Positions 49,601 through 60,780 of a stretch of DNA of 64,000 nt are shown one piece after another (position 1 is the first letter of the stretch; each line of letters begins with the position of its first letter). The DNA is from Dillenia suffruticosa (Eukaryota > Streptophyta > Magnoliopsida > Dilleniales > Dilleniaceae), in assembly GCA_033439265.1 (NCBI GenBank), contig JAVTVX010000012.1, positions 30,698,761 through 30,762,760 on the forward strand, written 5' to 3'. The position numbers and the translations under genes were made by a program. The notes beneath the pieces are model-generated. The model saw only the letters and a program-made list of their open reading frames with translations, did no database searches and was not told the DNA's origin.

Positions 49601-52600
49601 CATCTAAGTTTTCCAATATGGTAGGAGTACAGGACAGGTTCAAAAATTACAAAGCCTCCTTTTAAGTGCAATTGCAAGCATAATATTGTTTTTCTTTCTT
49701 TCTTTTGAACCTCACATATATATATAGATTTAGGTTTCAAAGACTTCAATTTTTTTGTCCAATAACTAGTTTACATGCACACCTTATGATAAGAGAAAAA
49801 ATTACAATACCTTTCCCTTTCAATCATTCTGAGGAGGCCGGTTACTGTTTTGTGCTCAACTTCTGGAGACAAAGAGAGGTGTTTGCGGAACAGCTGCAAA
49901 CCCATATCCCACAACGACCTCACATTTGGGGTTTGTTTCACATAAGTTCTATCAAGATACAAGGCTATTCCCCGAATCATCAGCATCTGATCACAAAGAT
50001 CCTGCCAGCTTTTCTCAACAAGAGACAAGAAAACTACCAAATCTGGACTCTGGCCAACCAAGGACTGAAGTGCTATGGCTATGTGCGCCTCACATTCCTT
50101 TTCAATGCGTTGATAAAGGTTCCCACCCATCTTGTGCAGGCAGAGATCACTAACAGCCTGAATGCATTACAACTGGTTATTTGGATCTTAATATGATTGC
50201 AAAGAGCTCATCTAAATTCAAGGACAGGAATATAACAGTGGAAGAATAGATTGTGGAAAGAACTACCTGATATAGCTTCTCAGAGTCACACGGATCTGGT
50301 TGCTTCAAGAAAATTGCAGTAATTGCTTTCTTAAGTGTTGCCCATGTATCCTCCTCAAAATTTGGGGGCAATGTTGGTTTTGCTATGTAGGACCAAAAAG
50401 CAAATGGAGGATGTAAACAACAATTGCATCAAAATTGATAGAACAACAAAATAATTGCAGAGGATTCTATCCAACTCTAGCCTAATCCAGCACAGGGGCA
50501 CAATAATGAAACAATGACTAATTTTCCCTCAGAATTTACCATACATCAGAAAAATGCTTTTGATTTCACTGCATTGGATTGTTAAAGAATGCCATAATAG
50601 TGCAGAAACCACAAAAAAAGGATATTAAACATTGTCTAAAAGGAAAGGGGATGCAATGCTTGCTTTTTTTTTGGGGGGGGGGGGGGGGGACATAACACAT
50701 GTCAGCATTAAGCATAATAGACATAACAGAAAAATGAAAAGACCACAATTGAATCCATGGAATCTCAACAATATAAATTAGTGTGAAATATACAGGCAAA
50801 GGAATAAGAAAGCTAATACATGCTGCAGTGCAGAGATATCTACATGAAGAGAAGTTAATGACAAATGTGGAAATTTTGCACTCGGAGAAATGAATATCAT
50901 ATAGAATTTGAATGGAGAAAACCTAAACCTTTTTGGTGGCACAAAGGGTCCTTAGGAAATTAAAGTTTTCAACACAAGCGTGTGAATGTATTCTTTTTAA
51001 GGAAGAAAATGATCAAGGTATTATGCAGGTTTATCATTGATTATATAAAGTCAAAAGGCATCTATGACATCATATTCTCCTCCTTTCTTAAAAAGGAGAG
51101 GAAGGGACAATATCACAGATTAATAGCCACAATATTCAGTCTGCAACACAAAATACATAATCATGCAAGAGGATAACAATCAACAAAATGTTTACCGTCC
51201 GCCCAATGAAACTTAGCATTCTTCCTAGAGGTTGAACAAACAAGATTTGTGTAAAAACCCCAATAGAGGTGGTTTCTGGAACATGCTACTTTACAGACGG
51301 TGATTGTCCTGACTTTCCCAAAAACAAAGCTACGAGCTTCCAGGCACCCAAAGCACTCGCTTTGTTGCCAAGACAACAAAGTGTTAAGTGGCAAGCCACT
51401 TCCACATTAAACCACAACTAACCTAGAGAGTGACAAAGTGTACGCTAAATGTTTACTTTTAACAATACGTCCGCCATGTTGATAAGAAAAATAATATGAA
51501 GGGAGCTCTCAGCAGTAGTAGCAAGTAGACAAATTCGTGTCACTTCACAATTTGTGCAGGGAGGGGAAGCAACAATGTCATCCAGATCAAAAACTGGGCG
51601 CCGCTGGAGGAAAACATTTGTTGTACACTCAAAGAAGCTGTTTGGTTGCTGAAAGTGTGATTGGGTTTCTCAAAATCAAAAGGGTAAACTCCATGGTTTC
51701 AGAAGGTAGGATGAGAGAAAGTTGTTCTAGTTAAGGAAGAACTCAGAAGATAGTAAGAGAAAAATAACCTTTTCTCATTGTTTCTCCACAGATGGTCAAA
51801 GAAAGGTGATGAATTCCTTTTGGCAGTCAAGTAATAAAACATAAGTTTCTTGTCTTGGGAAGCAGCTTCAGAGAGGATATTAACAGAAGACAACTTGAAA
51901 ATGTTTGGAAAAATTGCTCCACAATAATCAGCATGCGCGTGTAGCAAAAATAAATCAAAAATAAATATACAACCTTTTATGTAGTTCATCCAACACTCCT
52001 ACATCCACGATCATCCATTACCCTTACCATTCCATACCATTCAATCTTTACGATCAATCATCTCAATCTCACGCCATAACCATTACCATAACCCAATTAC
52101 ACCCACTCTGAAATCTAAACAAATTCCCACAATCTTAACACATTAAGGGCATCTCTTGATAACACTATAGCCCCACAGGCAATTACGAATAGTCAACTCT
52201 CATCTTCACACATGATGTAGGATCCATTCAGACTACTCATCCTTTTAGTGGCCATTCTCAGACAAAACATCCTCTCGTTAGCAACCTCTTCTTTGTAAAC
52301 TCTAATGAGCCACTTTCTCTCTTAGTGAACCTGCAATGAGTCAAAATCTATCGCTAAACAATATCTTGTATTTATAAGAGTAACAGACTTGTACATCACA
52401 TATGTATTCTTTCCAAAATTCTTTTTTGCCTTTTTCAATTTCCTATTTTCTCCCCCTTTTCCTTCACAATACAATTTGGCCATGCATAAATTAACATCAA
52501 CCTTCTATTTGTTTTCTCCCAATTTTTCTTTTCTTTTTTTTTATTTGATTTCTTTCTATTTTATGAATTTAAATTGGATCAAAACCTATGGAAATTGCTT

Positions 52601-55600
52601 CCGTCTATAAGTGTGATCGTTGCTAGAGATATTTTTACCAGGTGATCTTTTGCTTCTTAATTGCTCTAATAAGTTTTCCGATCCACCTTCGCTTATTTAT
52701 TTTTTTGTAGCTTTTATGCAATTTCTGAATTTCGTTTTTCAATTTTCCATTTTTTTTCCTTGCATTCTAATTGGGGAATAGGGCCCGTTGAGCTCTTAAG
52801 GGACATTTATGTTGTGGAGAAGGCTTTTATGGGACGGGTTTCTCTATCCTTAATGTCTACATGGTGTCTTCTAAGTTCATGTTAACAAGTTGAGGGCTTG
52901 GGGTGGGCTTGAGAATCAATACAGCAAAGAGAAGAGGGCATAGCTTGCTTGCTTGTCACCATTTCCTGTTAGTTCAATGGGAACACGGTAGGAGGATTTT
53001 TTTTTTGGGGGGCAAGTTATGAAATTCTTGTCAGTTCAGATGGAAAGTTTCTTGAATTATCCATATTGCAGGCTTCCATTAAAGGCCTTTAGCTCAAATA
53101 TAGATGTTCCTGGCTTTGTTGATCATCCTTAAGTAGTGCACCCCTTGGTGCTCTTTTTTGATAATATTTTCTGTTCCTATAAAGAAGAGGAGAAATAGTT
53201 TATTGCTTTTTCCAGCTGGTGCCAATGGGGATGGGGAGAGGGATGGTTTAATGTCAATAGTAAAGACATCCTCAGAGTAGGAGGTTGCTCTATCTCTTTT
53301 TCCATTCAGGAGGCCCCAAGTGGAATGTGAAGTGGGAGTGTTCAATGTGTCATTGCTCTATCTGTTGTTTCCTTTTTAAGCAAAGGTCTTGCGGTCTATT
53401 TCAACAAAGGCAATTTTGTGGCTGCTGCAAGTTCAAGATGCATGGGTTCAAAGTGAAAGGTGCAATTTTACTAAGGAGGCATAGGAGAAAAACAGGATAG
53501 AACTGGAGCCATTTTAAAAATTGAAGCACCAGGCCATTGGGGCAGGCTCCTTCTCTGGTCCAGTGCAGTGAGCCGAGTACTATTCAATTATTACTTGTCA
53601 CACTTCTTGTTGCCACGAGGGACTGTGTCTGTGTTGGCATGGCGAATGGAACCTTGACTTTAGCTCTCAAGTTCATAAAAAACCCACCACTGCTGCCAAA
53701 AGCTTTGTGGTTATTCATTTAGGAAATACTCGGCTAGAGCTTACTTCCATGTGGGCCACATACCAAGTGTTAGACAAGTGCTGGCGCTTTGATTTCTAAG
53801 CCAAGCGCTTAAAGGATAGGGATAACTAGATCAGATACCGAGGCCTGGGCTGACACCTTTAGCCAAGAAGAGGTCTTCGGTGAGGAGTTTTCCTCATAAA
53901 ATCAAGCAGTTGTTTTTCAAAGCTGAGTTTCACAGCACAAAAGATCATTCTGGACTCTTCATTATCTAAGAAATTCCAACTAACCCTATAATAAACCTTT
54001 TCAAAATCGAACTTCAGACCTACACCTCTATTACACTTTTTAACATAGTTAACTATCTCACTGGCTATCAGGGCTGCATCCAAAATCTATCTGACTCCTA
54101 TCAAAACACTCTTATTAAAAGGGAAGCACCTCAAACAATCTATTAGCTAAAACATTAGCTTCATTCCATAAAGACATTATCTAAGAAATCCCATAGGTCA
54201 GAAATCCTTCACTTTGAGAGAGTAAGTTTCTTAGGAATAAGGGTTATAAAAATTAGAGTTGATACTCTTACCAATCACCCCATTGGTAAAAACCTCGTCA
54301 AAGGCAATACGAAAATTGTGACATATGACAACCCGAAAATCTTGAAAGAAAGCCATGGTAAAACCACCAGGTACTTTATCCCCAACAAAAGACAAGGACT
54401 GTGTAACAACTCTCATCTAGCCAAGAATCTCTAAAACTCTATTGGATGCCAGTCAAGACCTTCGATTACAGGAATATCTCTAGGCACATAAACTTCTTAG
54501 AAACTGGTAGACATATCCTCAACAAAGGCAGAATTCTTGATAACATTTACCATGGCATGCTCCAATTCTCTAATAAAACACTTCTGCCTCTTATCATTGA
54601 CAGCCCACCAACACTGTGGAACATCTAATTCTCGCCAAAAATACTAAAGGTCTATAGCTAAGAAATCAAGCCAGCTTTGCAATGAAAAACTGAATGATTC
54701 CAGATCCTAAACTTCTAGCACACCAATACATGCGTTGGTGGAAATGGTCTTACTTGGTCGCCTTACAATCAACGAATTATTATTAATGTTAATCCAACAA
54801 GAATGAGTGACCAACTGAGAGCTTTAGCCGTAACCGTAGAATTACTGTTCCAAATAAATTCAACAAATAAAAAGAAGAAGTCATGTAAAATCTAGTAATA
54901 TGATTATGGTAGAATTTACAAGCAAATTGGGATGTCTGGAAGCATGACGAGATAAAATGTTACGTGAATTTCCCTCTTTTGATAATTTTTTGCAAGCTTT
55001 TTTTTTTATACTATACCAATCGGTATTCGGAGTCATACTCCAACTAATCCGGTGCGAGACTTGCAGTGGCCCATTTAAGGGGGTTACCCTCCCAACGTAA
55101 TTTTTTCCGTACCAAACCCGCGAGTCGAATTCGGAAACTTGGTTAAGAGATCTAGCGTCACATTCCACTAGATCAACTATCCGTTGGTAATTTTTTTTGG
55201 AACGATACAGAGAAGATTAGCATGGCCCCTGCACAAGGATGACATGCACAAATTGAGAAATGGTCCAAATTTTTTGCTAGCTTAATAGCATGATTTCTTA
55301 CCCTACCGAGGTAGTGAATATTAAATTAAGGATAACAAATGCATTACTTTAGTATAAAGCATCAGCATTTATCCAAAGAGATAGCTTGAAAGGGAGGTGA
55401 TTAGCATTGTTGTGGGAAAGTTCATGGATGCTTTAGCTGAAGCCCACTAAATTCTGGATGTTGTGTTAAATCAAATGTCATGGGGTAGTTGGATCTAAGT
55501 TTAATAAAGAAAAAGAGATGATGGATAAGTTAGACATATAAAAGGTCTATAGTCATGTTTGCTGGCTTGGAGTTCCTTTTGCACATCCTAAACAAGAGGA

Positions 55601-57135
55601 GTCTAACTAGAATATCAAAAGTTCAGAATAAAATGCGGATTCCACTCTATCCTTTTTAATCTTGATTAGCAGTTGAACAAAGCCAATTCCACTCGTCTTG
55701 GGACCTTAAACATAAATCCACTCTCTTTTCTTGTTCATAATGGTAGTGAAGGCTTTGAGCAAGATGCTCATTAAGGTGTCAATGTCGAATAATGGTTTAA
55801 TTTAAGTCTTGGAGCATGATATTTCATATGTTGAATTCTCAATCCGAAAAGGTGAGACAAGAAAATGTCGGCATTGCAAGTACAAAAAATTTCATAGGTC
55901 ACTCCACATCCATCAGCCTGCAATGTAAAAGTCGAATGAACTAATGAACACCTCTATGGTATCCATCTATCTTGCACATTTCATAAAAAATTCCACGTTC
56001 CATCCAAACCAACAAAACCATATCGTTCTATTTCCTTCAACCAATTTTGATAATCAAAAACACCTGAATCTAATGGCCAAAAATTTTCTTTTTAACACAA
56101 TCCACCCACTATGCTCCTCACTCAAACCCATCAAATATGGTTCAAAATTCTATCCCACACTCTCGCTAGATCTCCAACTGGAGTCCTACACCAATCAATG
56201 CGCTCCCCAAAAAATAAAAAATAAAAAATAAAAATAAAAATAAATAAATCCCACCACCCATGTCTTAAGTTGTATCCATCATAGTCACTAAAACATAAGC
56301 AAGTAATAGCCAAATTTTCTCTTGATAATCAATAAAGAAAAAAGGGCATAAACCAACCTAAAGATTTACATCGAACTACAAAAACTGCTCTAATAAGATA
56401 AGTAGTCAATGCCAAAAATTTTCCTTTCTAACACTATCCATCCACTATGCTCCTCACTCAAACCCATCAAAATGTGGTTCAAAATTTTGTCTCACACTAT
56501 CACTAGTTCAACGATAGTCCTAGCCCAATCACAGGCCTACCCCACCCCCAAAAGAAAAAACCCACCATGGGATAAAAACCCATGTCTTAGGTGAATTCAT
56601 TATAGTCACTAAAGCATAAGTAATACCCAATATTATCAATTAAGAAAACAGGATCAAGCAACCTAAAGATTTACACTAAACTATAAAACTGCCGTAATAG
56701 AACAATATATCAATCTAGATCCAAAATCGAATTGAAGGAAGGGAAGAATCAGAAACCTTTGACAAGTTTAATGACGAGTTTCTTGGCAGGCTGAGGAGGA
56801 GTGGCTTTTTTCCTGGACAAATTAGCAGTGACCCCAGTAGGGTTTCCTTGACTAGGTGAAGCGGCGTCAATAGGTTTGAGATCTTCATCGATAACCATGT
56901 TGTTGTTGGAATCATCGTCTTCAGGGAAGTGAACGTGGTGGTGATGTTGTTGTTGATGTTGAATGCCATTTTTGGAGTCGAAAGAACAACCGAGGGCTTG
57001 AGACTTGGCTTTCTTCATCGGCGGAGGAGAAGAGAAAGGAGATGATGCGGCGTCGTTTTTGGTAGAGGAGGAGGAGCTGATGGTGTTGATGGCTGCTGCT
57101 GATGCTGAGCGATTGTTGCTTGTGGGATGAGACAT
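40697..57135 (-). CDS. CUL4: Cullin-4, scaffold of CRL4 ubiquitin ligases (17 exons, 836 aa)
   Basis: Exons (minus strand): 57135-56757, 50382-50267, 50157-49811, 48437-48257, 48066-47944, 47864-47577, 45745-45620, 45401-45300, 45215-45162, 42787-42681, 42581-42521, 42393-42262, 42140-42003, 41926-41846, 41618-41538, 41409-41329, 40810-40697. All introns are GT-AG, phases agree, and the joined frame is 837 codons with stop. The protein follows Arabidopsis CUL4 (792 aa) closely: ANLSRKKAT near residue 105, then cullin repeats ([17 protein letters not shown]), the cullin homology domain ([20 protein letters not shown]) and a winged-helix end (REYLERD...IYNYLA). The NEDD8 acceptor is probably K782 in [12 protein letters not shown]4 holds DDB1-DCAF substrate receptors at its N-terminus and RBX1 at its C-terminus, in nucleus and cytosol. 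The N-terminal tail is longer than in Arabidopsis, with serine- and Q/H-rich runs. The ATG at 57135 is chosen because it aligns with the known start; a longer reading would need a TTG. Confidence 0.96.
43326..43378. repeat. TTTTA-type low-complexity repeat in CUL4 intron 9
   Basis: Repeated TTTTATTTTA units with a few extra Ts. Confidence 0.9.
43598..43715. repeat. Tandem duplication in CUL4 intron 9 (about 59-bp period)
   Basis: Two adjacent copies beginning AAATTTTCAAC and containing TTCACCTCAG...CCAAACTT / CTACTAAACTT, with a few substitutions. Confidence 0.7.
44583..44695 (-). mobile_element. Possible SINE of another family in CUL4 intron 9
   Basis: A T-rich run at its left end, a box-B-like GGCTCAAGTCCTC and a box-A-like TAATCTAGTG on the complement. 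No target duplication was seen. Confidence 0.35.
48607..48768. repeat. 81-bp tandem duplication in CUL4 intron 3
   Basis: Two copies starting CCTTAAATGAGA and ending near CTCAAAGATTATGGTG, at 48607-48687 and 48688-48768, about 80% identical. Confidence 0.8.
53856..54660 (-). mobile_element. LINE fragment (ORF2 reverse transcriptase part) in CUL4 intron 1
   Basis: Same strand as CUL4. Frames contain [11 protein letters not shown] and [12 protein letters not shown] (upstream RT part, about 54420-54230). Further on comes [14 protein letters not shown]...[19 protein letters not shown] (about 54080-53960), matching the plant L1 pattern in which KxDFEKAYDRV is the first catalytic RT motif. Frame changes and stops separate the pieces, so it is dead. 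No poly(A) end is seen. Confidence 0.75.
54998..55184 (-). mobile_element. tRNA-derived SINE, minus strand, copy 4, in CUL4 intron 1
   Basis: On the minus strand: box A around GATCTAGTGGAA (55174-55163), CTCTTAACCAA, box B CCGAATTCGACTC (about 55135-55123), a body and an A tail (T run 54998-55006). The flanks GATAATTTTTT (54981) and GGTAATTTTTT (55185) may be an imperfect target duplication. Confidence 0.75.
55197..55275 (+). pseudogene. U6 snRNA pseudogene, 5' part missing
   Basis: From TTGGAACGATACAGAG to GAAATGGTCCAAATTTTTT it follows plant U6 snRNA, including GCATGGCCCCTGC and the closing T run. Three base changes are seen in about 75, all C/G to T/A type. The first 25-30 bases of U6 are absent here, and the SINE's 5' end lies directly next to the break. 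It lies antisense to CUL4 within intron 1. No U6 promoter elements are visible, so it should not be transcribed. Confidence 0.85.
56070..56710. repeat. Tandem duplication (about 335-bp period) in CUL4 intron 1 next to exon 1
   Basis: Two diverged copies at about 56073-56406 and 56407-56710. Shared blocks include GCCAAAAATTTTC, CTATGCTCCTCACTCAAACCC and AACCTAAAGATTTACA. Confidence 0.75.
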
Positions 57136-57157
57136 GAAAGGGAATGAGTAAAAACTA

Positions 57158-57166
57158 TCAGAGCAT
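57158..57166 (-). promoter_or_regulatory. Minimal upstream ORF (Met-Leu-stop) in the CUL4 leader
   Basis: ATGCTCTGA lies 22 bases upstream of the CUL4 start, in a different frame. The CT-rich stretch to its right (57177-57230) looks like a plant 5' UTR. Such a very short uORF could lower initiation at the main start; whether it is in the transcript is inferred. Confidence 0.4.
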
Positions 57167-57230
57167 TGTTCGAGCAAGAGAGAGATGAAAGAGAGGAGAA
57201 GCTGCAGAAGGTGCGAGCGAGCGAGAGAGA

Positions 57231-58454
57231 TTTTCTGGGCCCTTTTTTGGATTTTTAGTGTTTTCCTAAATGGGTTTGGTTTAGGACCGTTTGGGCTTTT
57301 TGAATTCTCGGGTCGAAAAGTTTAAGAATTTATTTTTATCATATAAAAATTTAAATTTAAAATTCTTAAGTCGAAAAAAAAGAGTTTGTATTACTAAACT
57401 ATTTTTTTAGAAACAAAATTTTAGGATTCAACAATGTCATTTTCTTTCTCTTATTATTATTATCTTTTATATGGGGATTTGACTCTAAAATTATCGGATT
57501 AAGGGCGGAAATTGTGATCACTGTATTATCTCTCTTTCGACTATAATATGCAGTAATTCATTGCATTTTTTAAATCCTATTATTTTAAAATTTTTTATAA
57601 ATAATTTTAATAAAAGAATTTGGCAAGCATATCAACATCACGTTAATATCATATTAGTATATATATATATATATTTTACTTACCATAAGTCATATGTCTA
57701 ACACAATTTTTTTTATTTTTAATTTTTGAATTTAAAGTTTAATTAAAAATTTTAATATTTCATTCCACTATATCAACTGTTACTTAATAAAAAAACAATA
57801 TCATATTAGTAAATATCAATGTCACATTAATATCACATTAGAATTATATTATGGACATCTCAATTTACTTTCAAATTATTTTTAATTAAAAATTTAATTA
57901 TTTTGTTTAACATTGATATGGTCGATCAAACCAAATCATCCAAAATAGTTTAAAGATGATCACGAATAAAAATTATTTATATTTTTAATATCATAACCAA
58001 ATTTTTATCTTTTCCATTTTTCTTAAAGTAATGAGTCATACAAAATATGGTGATCACTGCTCACTGCTAGAAGTAAGTATTTCAAATTAAATCCAATTTT
58101 GTTAAGATGTTTTACCATTTTCACTACTCGAAAAGGTATTAATGCATTTCATTTTGAATATTACATAGGATGATATTACATTGGAAAATACTTTACCGGT
58201 TGAAAAACAAGAACTGTGGTTGTAATCATCTGATGAAGTAATAGTCGAAAAGGAAAACATCTTAGCATTAATCCTTGTAAGTATTACGTCCTCAATCACT
58301 TCTTCGCTTCAAATTAATCTCCAAATAATCTTTTTCTCTCGTATGTAACCCTCATTTTTGTCGGATATATTTAAATATAAGTGTGCAAATATATTGATAC
58401 ATAAGATTGATTTGATTAAAAGGAAACATTATAATTAAGGTCAAAACCAATGAG
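57231..58454. other. Region upstream of CUL4
   Basis: The first 100 bases left of the CT-rich leader include the likely CUL4 promoter. A TA repeat (about 57657-57677) and degenerate repeats of ATATCATATTAGTA (57640-57845) follow. Nothing coding. Confidence 0.5.
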
Positions 58455-58644
58455 ACATGTCAAATGTCATAATGTTAAATTATCATACCGTATCCCTTAA
58501 TCAAGTATTTGGGTTTGAATCTTTTTTAGAACAAAAAAGACTATTTTGGAAGATCTCTCCCTCTATAGAAAACCTAACAGTTAAGTCAAACCGGATTAGA
58601 TCGAGCGAAACTCTAGGTATCGGAGGTGGGGAACCAAAAAAAAA
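58455..58644 (+). mobile_element. tRNA-derived SINE, plus strand, copy 5
   Basis: CCCTTAATCAA, box-B-like GGGTTTGAATC, a body and a nine-base A tail (58636-58644), in the same order and spacing as copy 2. The only copy in plus orientation. Confidence 0.65.
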
Positions 58645-59291
58645 TTTTAGTCATATCTTGACATGTGAATTGTCATTTGTGTCGACGTTTGAACTGCCAC
58701 GTGGATGCACACATGGTGAGAATACTTGGGCTTTAAACATATAAAAATTGTTTAAAAAAAATTATTAAGAGGAGGATATTAACCCTAACAAATTGACAAG
58801 ACTCTGATGTTGGAGTATTAGACCACTTGACTATCTTAATGGACGTGTAGTATGCTAGATTGTGTTTTTAAGAGAACATGATTAGAGCGGGATTCCAAAA
58901 AATTTAAACATGTATTTTAAACTAGGAATTCTAACAACAATTTTGCAATAAGTACAAAGTAATTATCGTGGGATGCTAAAAAGGTATTTGGGAGTTTATA
59001 AGTAGAGAACCGATTTTGCTAAATGAAATACAACAAAACTCAGCAATACAAAATGTGAGAGAAAGGTTGAAGGTAATCATACTACAAAGGAGATCAAGGT
59101 GGTGATCATGCATTCGTTGTGGAGGCATTATAGGTTGTGAATGCATCTCCAAAGTTGCTCCAACAGAAATTAATTTCGGGATAATCCATACAAGTGATTG
59201 AAGGCTTATTCATCTGAATTCAAGCTAAGTGCTTGAAGGTTCATTTCAGCAAATTCAACTCATAATTAAGCATAGTCATGCAAGTAAGTGT
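58645..59291. other. Intergenic, nothing recognised
   Basis: No supported gene or element on either strand. Confidence 0.45.
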
Positions 59292-60780
59292 CACTACAAA
59301 AAAATACGGTTTTAGTCACGAATTTTCACGACAGAAAAAAGTCATCGTCATTTTGTGACGAATTTAGCAACAAAAACTTTTTCATCGCTAATTTGTCACA
59401 AAATTTACGACGAAAATGAAGTCATAACTAAATTTGCGACGGACATCTTATTTGTAGCTAAATTCATCGCTAATTAGTGACGAAACAATTTTCGTGACTA
59501 AATTCATCAACAATTGGCGATAAAAAATTTTTCTCGTTGCCAATTTCATTGCTAATTAGCGACGAATAATATTTCGTGGCTAAATTTTACCACGAATTTA
59601 AAATCCGTCGAAAAATTTAATATTTTTTAAATAGAATTTTATTTTTTCTAATTTTCTTTTTATTTTATTAATATGTTATACTTAATTTAAAAATTAATTT
59701 AGCGATAGATTTGTTTTCCGTCGCTAAATTTAGCTACGAAAATCTCAATCCGTCGGTAAATTTTTTATATATAATTAAATAAAATATAATATTTAAATTA
59801 AAAAATTAATTTAGCAATGACGAAATTTATCCGGTGGTGATTTAGGAAAATTTATCCTGTCATAATTTAGCGACGGATTAAAATCCGTCGCTATTTCAGC
59901 GACGGATTAAAATCCGTCGCTATTTCAGCGACGGATTTCCAAATCCTTCGCTGTTTCAGCGACGGATTCCAAATCCGTCACTGAATTTAATCTATTTTAA
60001 ATTAGAATTTTATTTTATTTTTATTTTATTTTATTAATTTATATTAACAAATCATATTATTATATTATAATATTTTAATTTACATTTTATTTTATTATAT
60101 TATATTTCATTTTTTTTAAAGAATAATATTATTTAATTCTTAAAAAAAACCATATATTTTATTTTATTTAAATTATATATATATTTTTAATTAATTTATT
60201 ATTTTTTCTTTTTTTTATTTAATATTTTTTATTATCGTATTGATAACTTTTATTTTATTTATATTATTTTTTTCAATAATACAAATTTTTTAATTAAATA
60301 TTGTCGCTAATTGAGCGACAGATTTGAATCCGTCGCTAATTCAATAATGGATTTTTTTATTCGTCGCTAAATTAGGAACGGATAATTTTTCGACTGACTT
60401 TTTTTTCTTAAATTAGCGACAAATTTTAGCGATAAAAATTATCTGTCGCTAAATTTAACGACGAATTTTAGATTTTCGTTACTAAATTTAATAACGGATT
60501 ATTTTATGTCACTAATTTAGTAACAAATAATTTTTCGTTACTAAATTTTGTGACGAATTTTAGTGACGAAAAATTATTTGTCGCTAAATTTAGTGACGGA
60601 TTTCAGATTTTCGTCGCTAAATTTAGCGACAGATTTCTAATTTTTATCGTTAAATTTTTGCGATGCGTTATTAGGGACGAAAAATTTTTCTTCGGTAAAT
60701 CCGTCGCTAATGTTTTTATCGACGAATTTTTTTAAAATTTTCGTCACTAAATTTGTGGCTAAAAGGTTATTTTTTTTTAC
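59292..60780. mobile_element. Non-autonomous CACTA-type element packed with GCGACGGATT palindromes
   Basis: It starts CACTACAAAAAAATACGG, a clean CACTA terminus. The right end (TTATTTTTTTTTAC) is a degraded counterpart. Long subterminal zones repeat GCGACGGATT / AATCCGTCGC-like motifs in both orientations, and the centre is AT-rich. No transposase is encoded, and short frames here are by-products of the repeats. The motifs match those at 1-133 and 4449-5416. Confidence 0.7.
59870..59982. repeat. Four tandem palindromes, period 29-31 bp
   Basis: Units begin at 59870, 59899, 59928 and 59959. The first two are perfect inverted repeats of GCGACGGATT around AA; the last two carry small changes. 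A TATTTCA-type spacer separates them. Confidence 0.9.

Larger units (their letters stand above)
50383..56756 (-). other. CUL4 intron 1 (6.4 kb), loaded with repeats
   Basis: It starts GTTTCT after AAAG and ends CATAG before the CAAAACCAAC of exon 2. It contains a T/G homopolymer (about 50665-50690), a LINE fragment (about 53856-54660), a SINE (54998-55184), a U6 pseudogene (55197-55275) and a tandem duplication next to exon 1. The rest, about 50700-53850, holds no recognised gene. Confidence 0.85.

Noticed and set aside
50665-50692. T/G homopolymer run as a possible G-quadruplex site
   Set aside because: Long uninterrupted T then G runs are also typical of assembly or sequencing slippage; the same holds for the G runs near 30400 and 38083.
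53285-53500. A cysteine-rich 71-codon frame in CUL4 intron 1
   Set aside because: It runs antisense to the gene with no splice signals or recognised fold; the cysteines give no known motif.
55197-55275. Functional U6 snRNA gene
   Set aside because: The first part of U6 is missing, there are base changes, and no upstream element or TATA box is in place.
57136-57177. Longer CUL4 N-terminus starting upstream of 57135
   Set aside because: The upstream in-frame codon is TTG, not ATG, and the ATG at 57135 aligns with the known start of plant CUL4.
59870-59982. Regular palindromic repeats with short spacers, CRISPR-like at first sight
   Set aside because: The spacers are nearly identical, the repeats lie in a plant CACTA-type element, and the same motif is scattered over the whole element.
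60550-60735. A 61-codon frame with repeated F/V/KFSD units
   Set aside because: It is a by-product of the CACTA subterminal repeats read in one frame.
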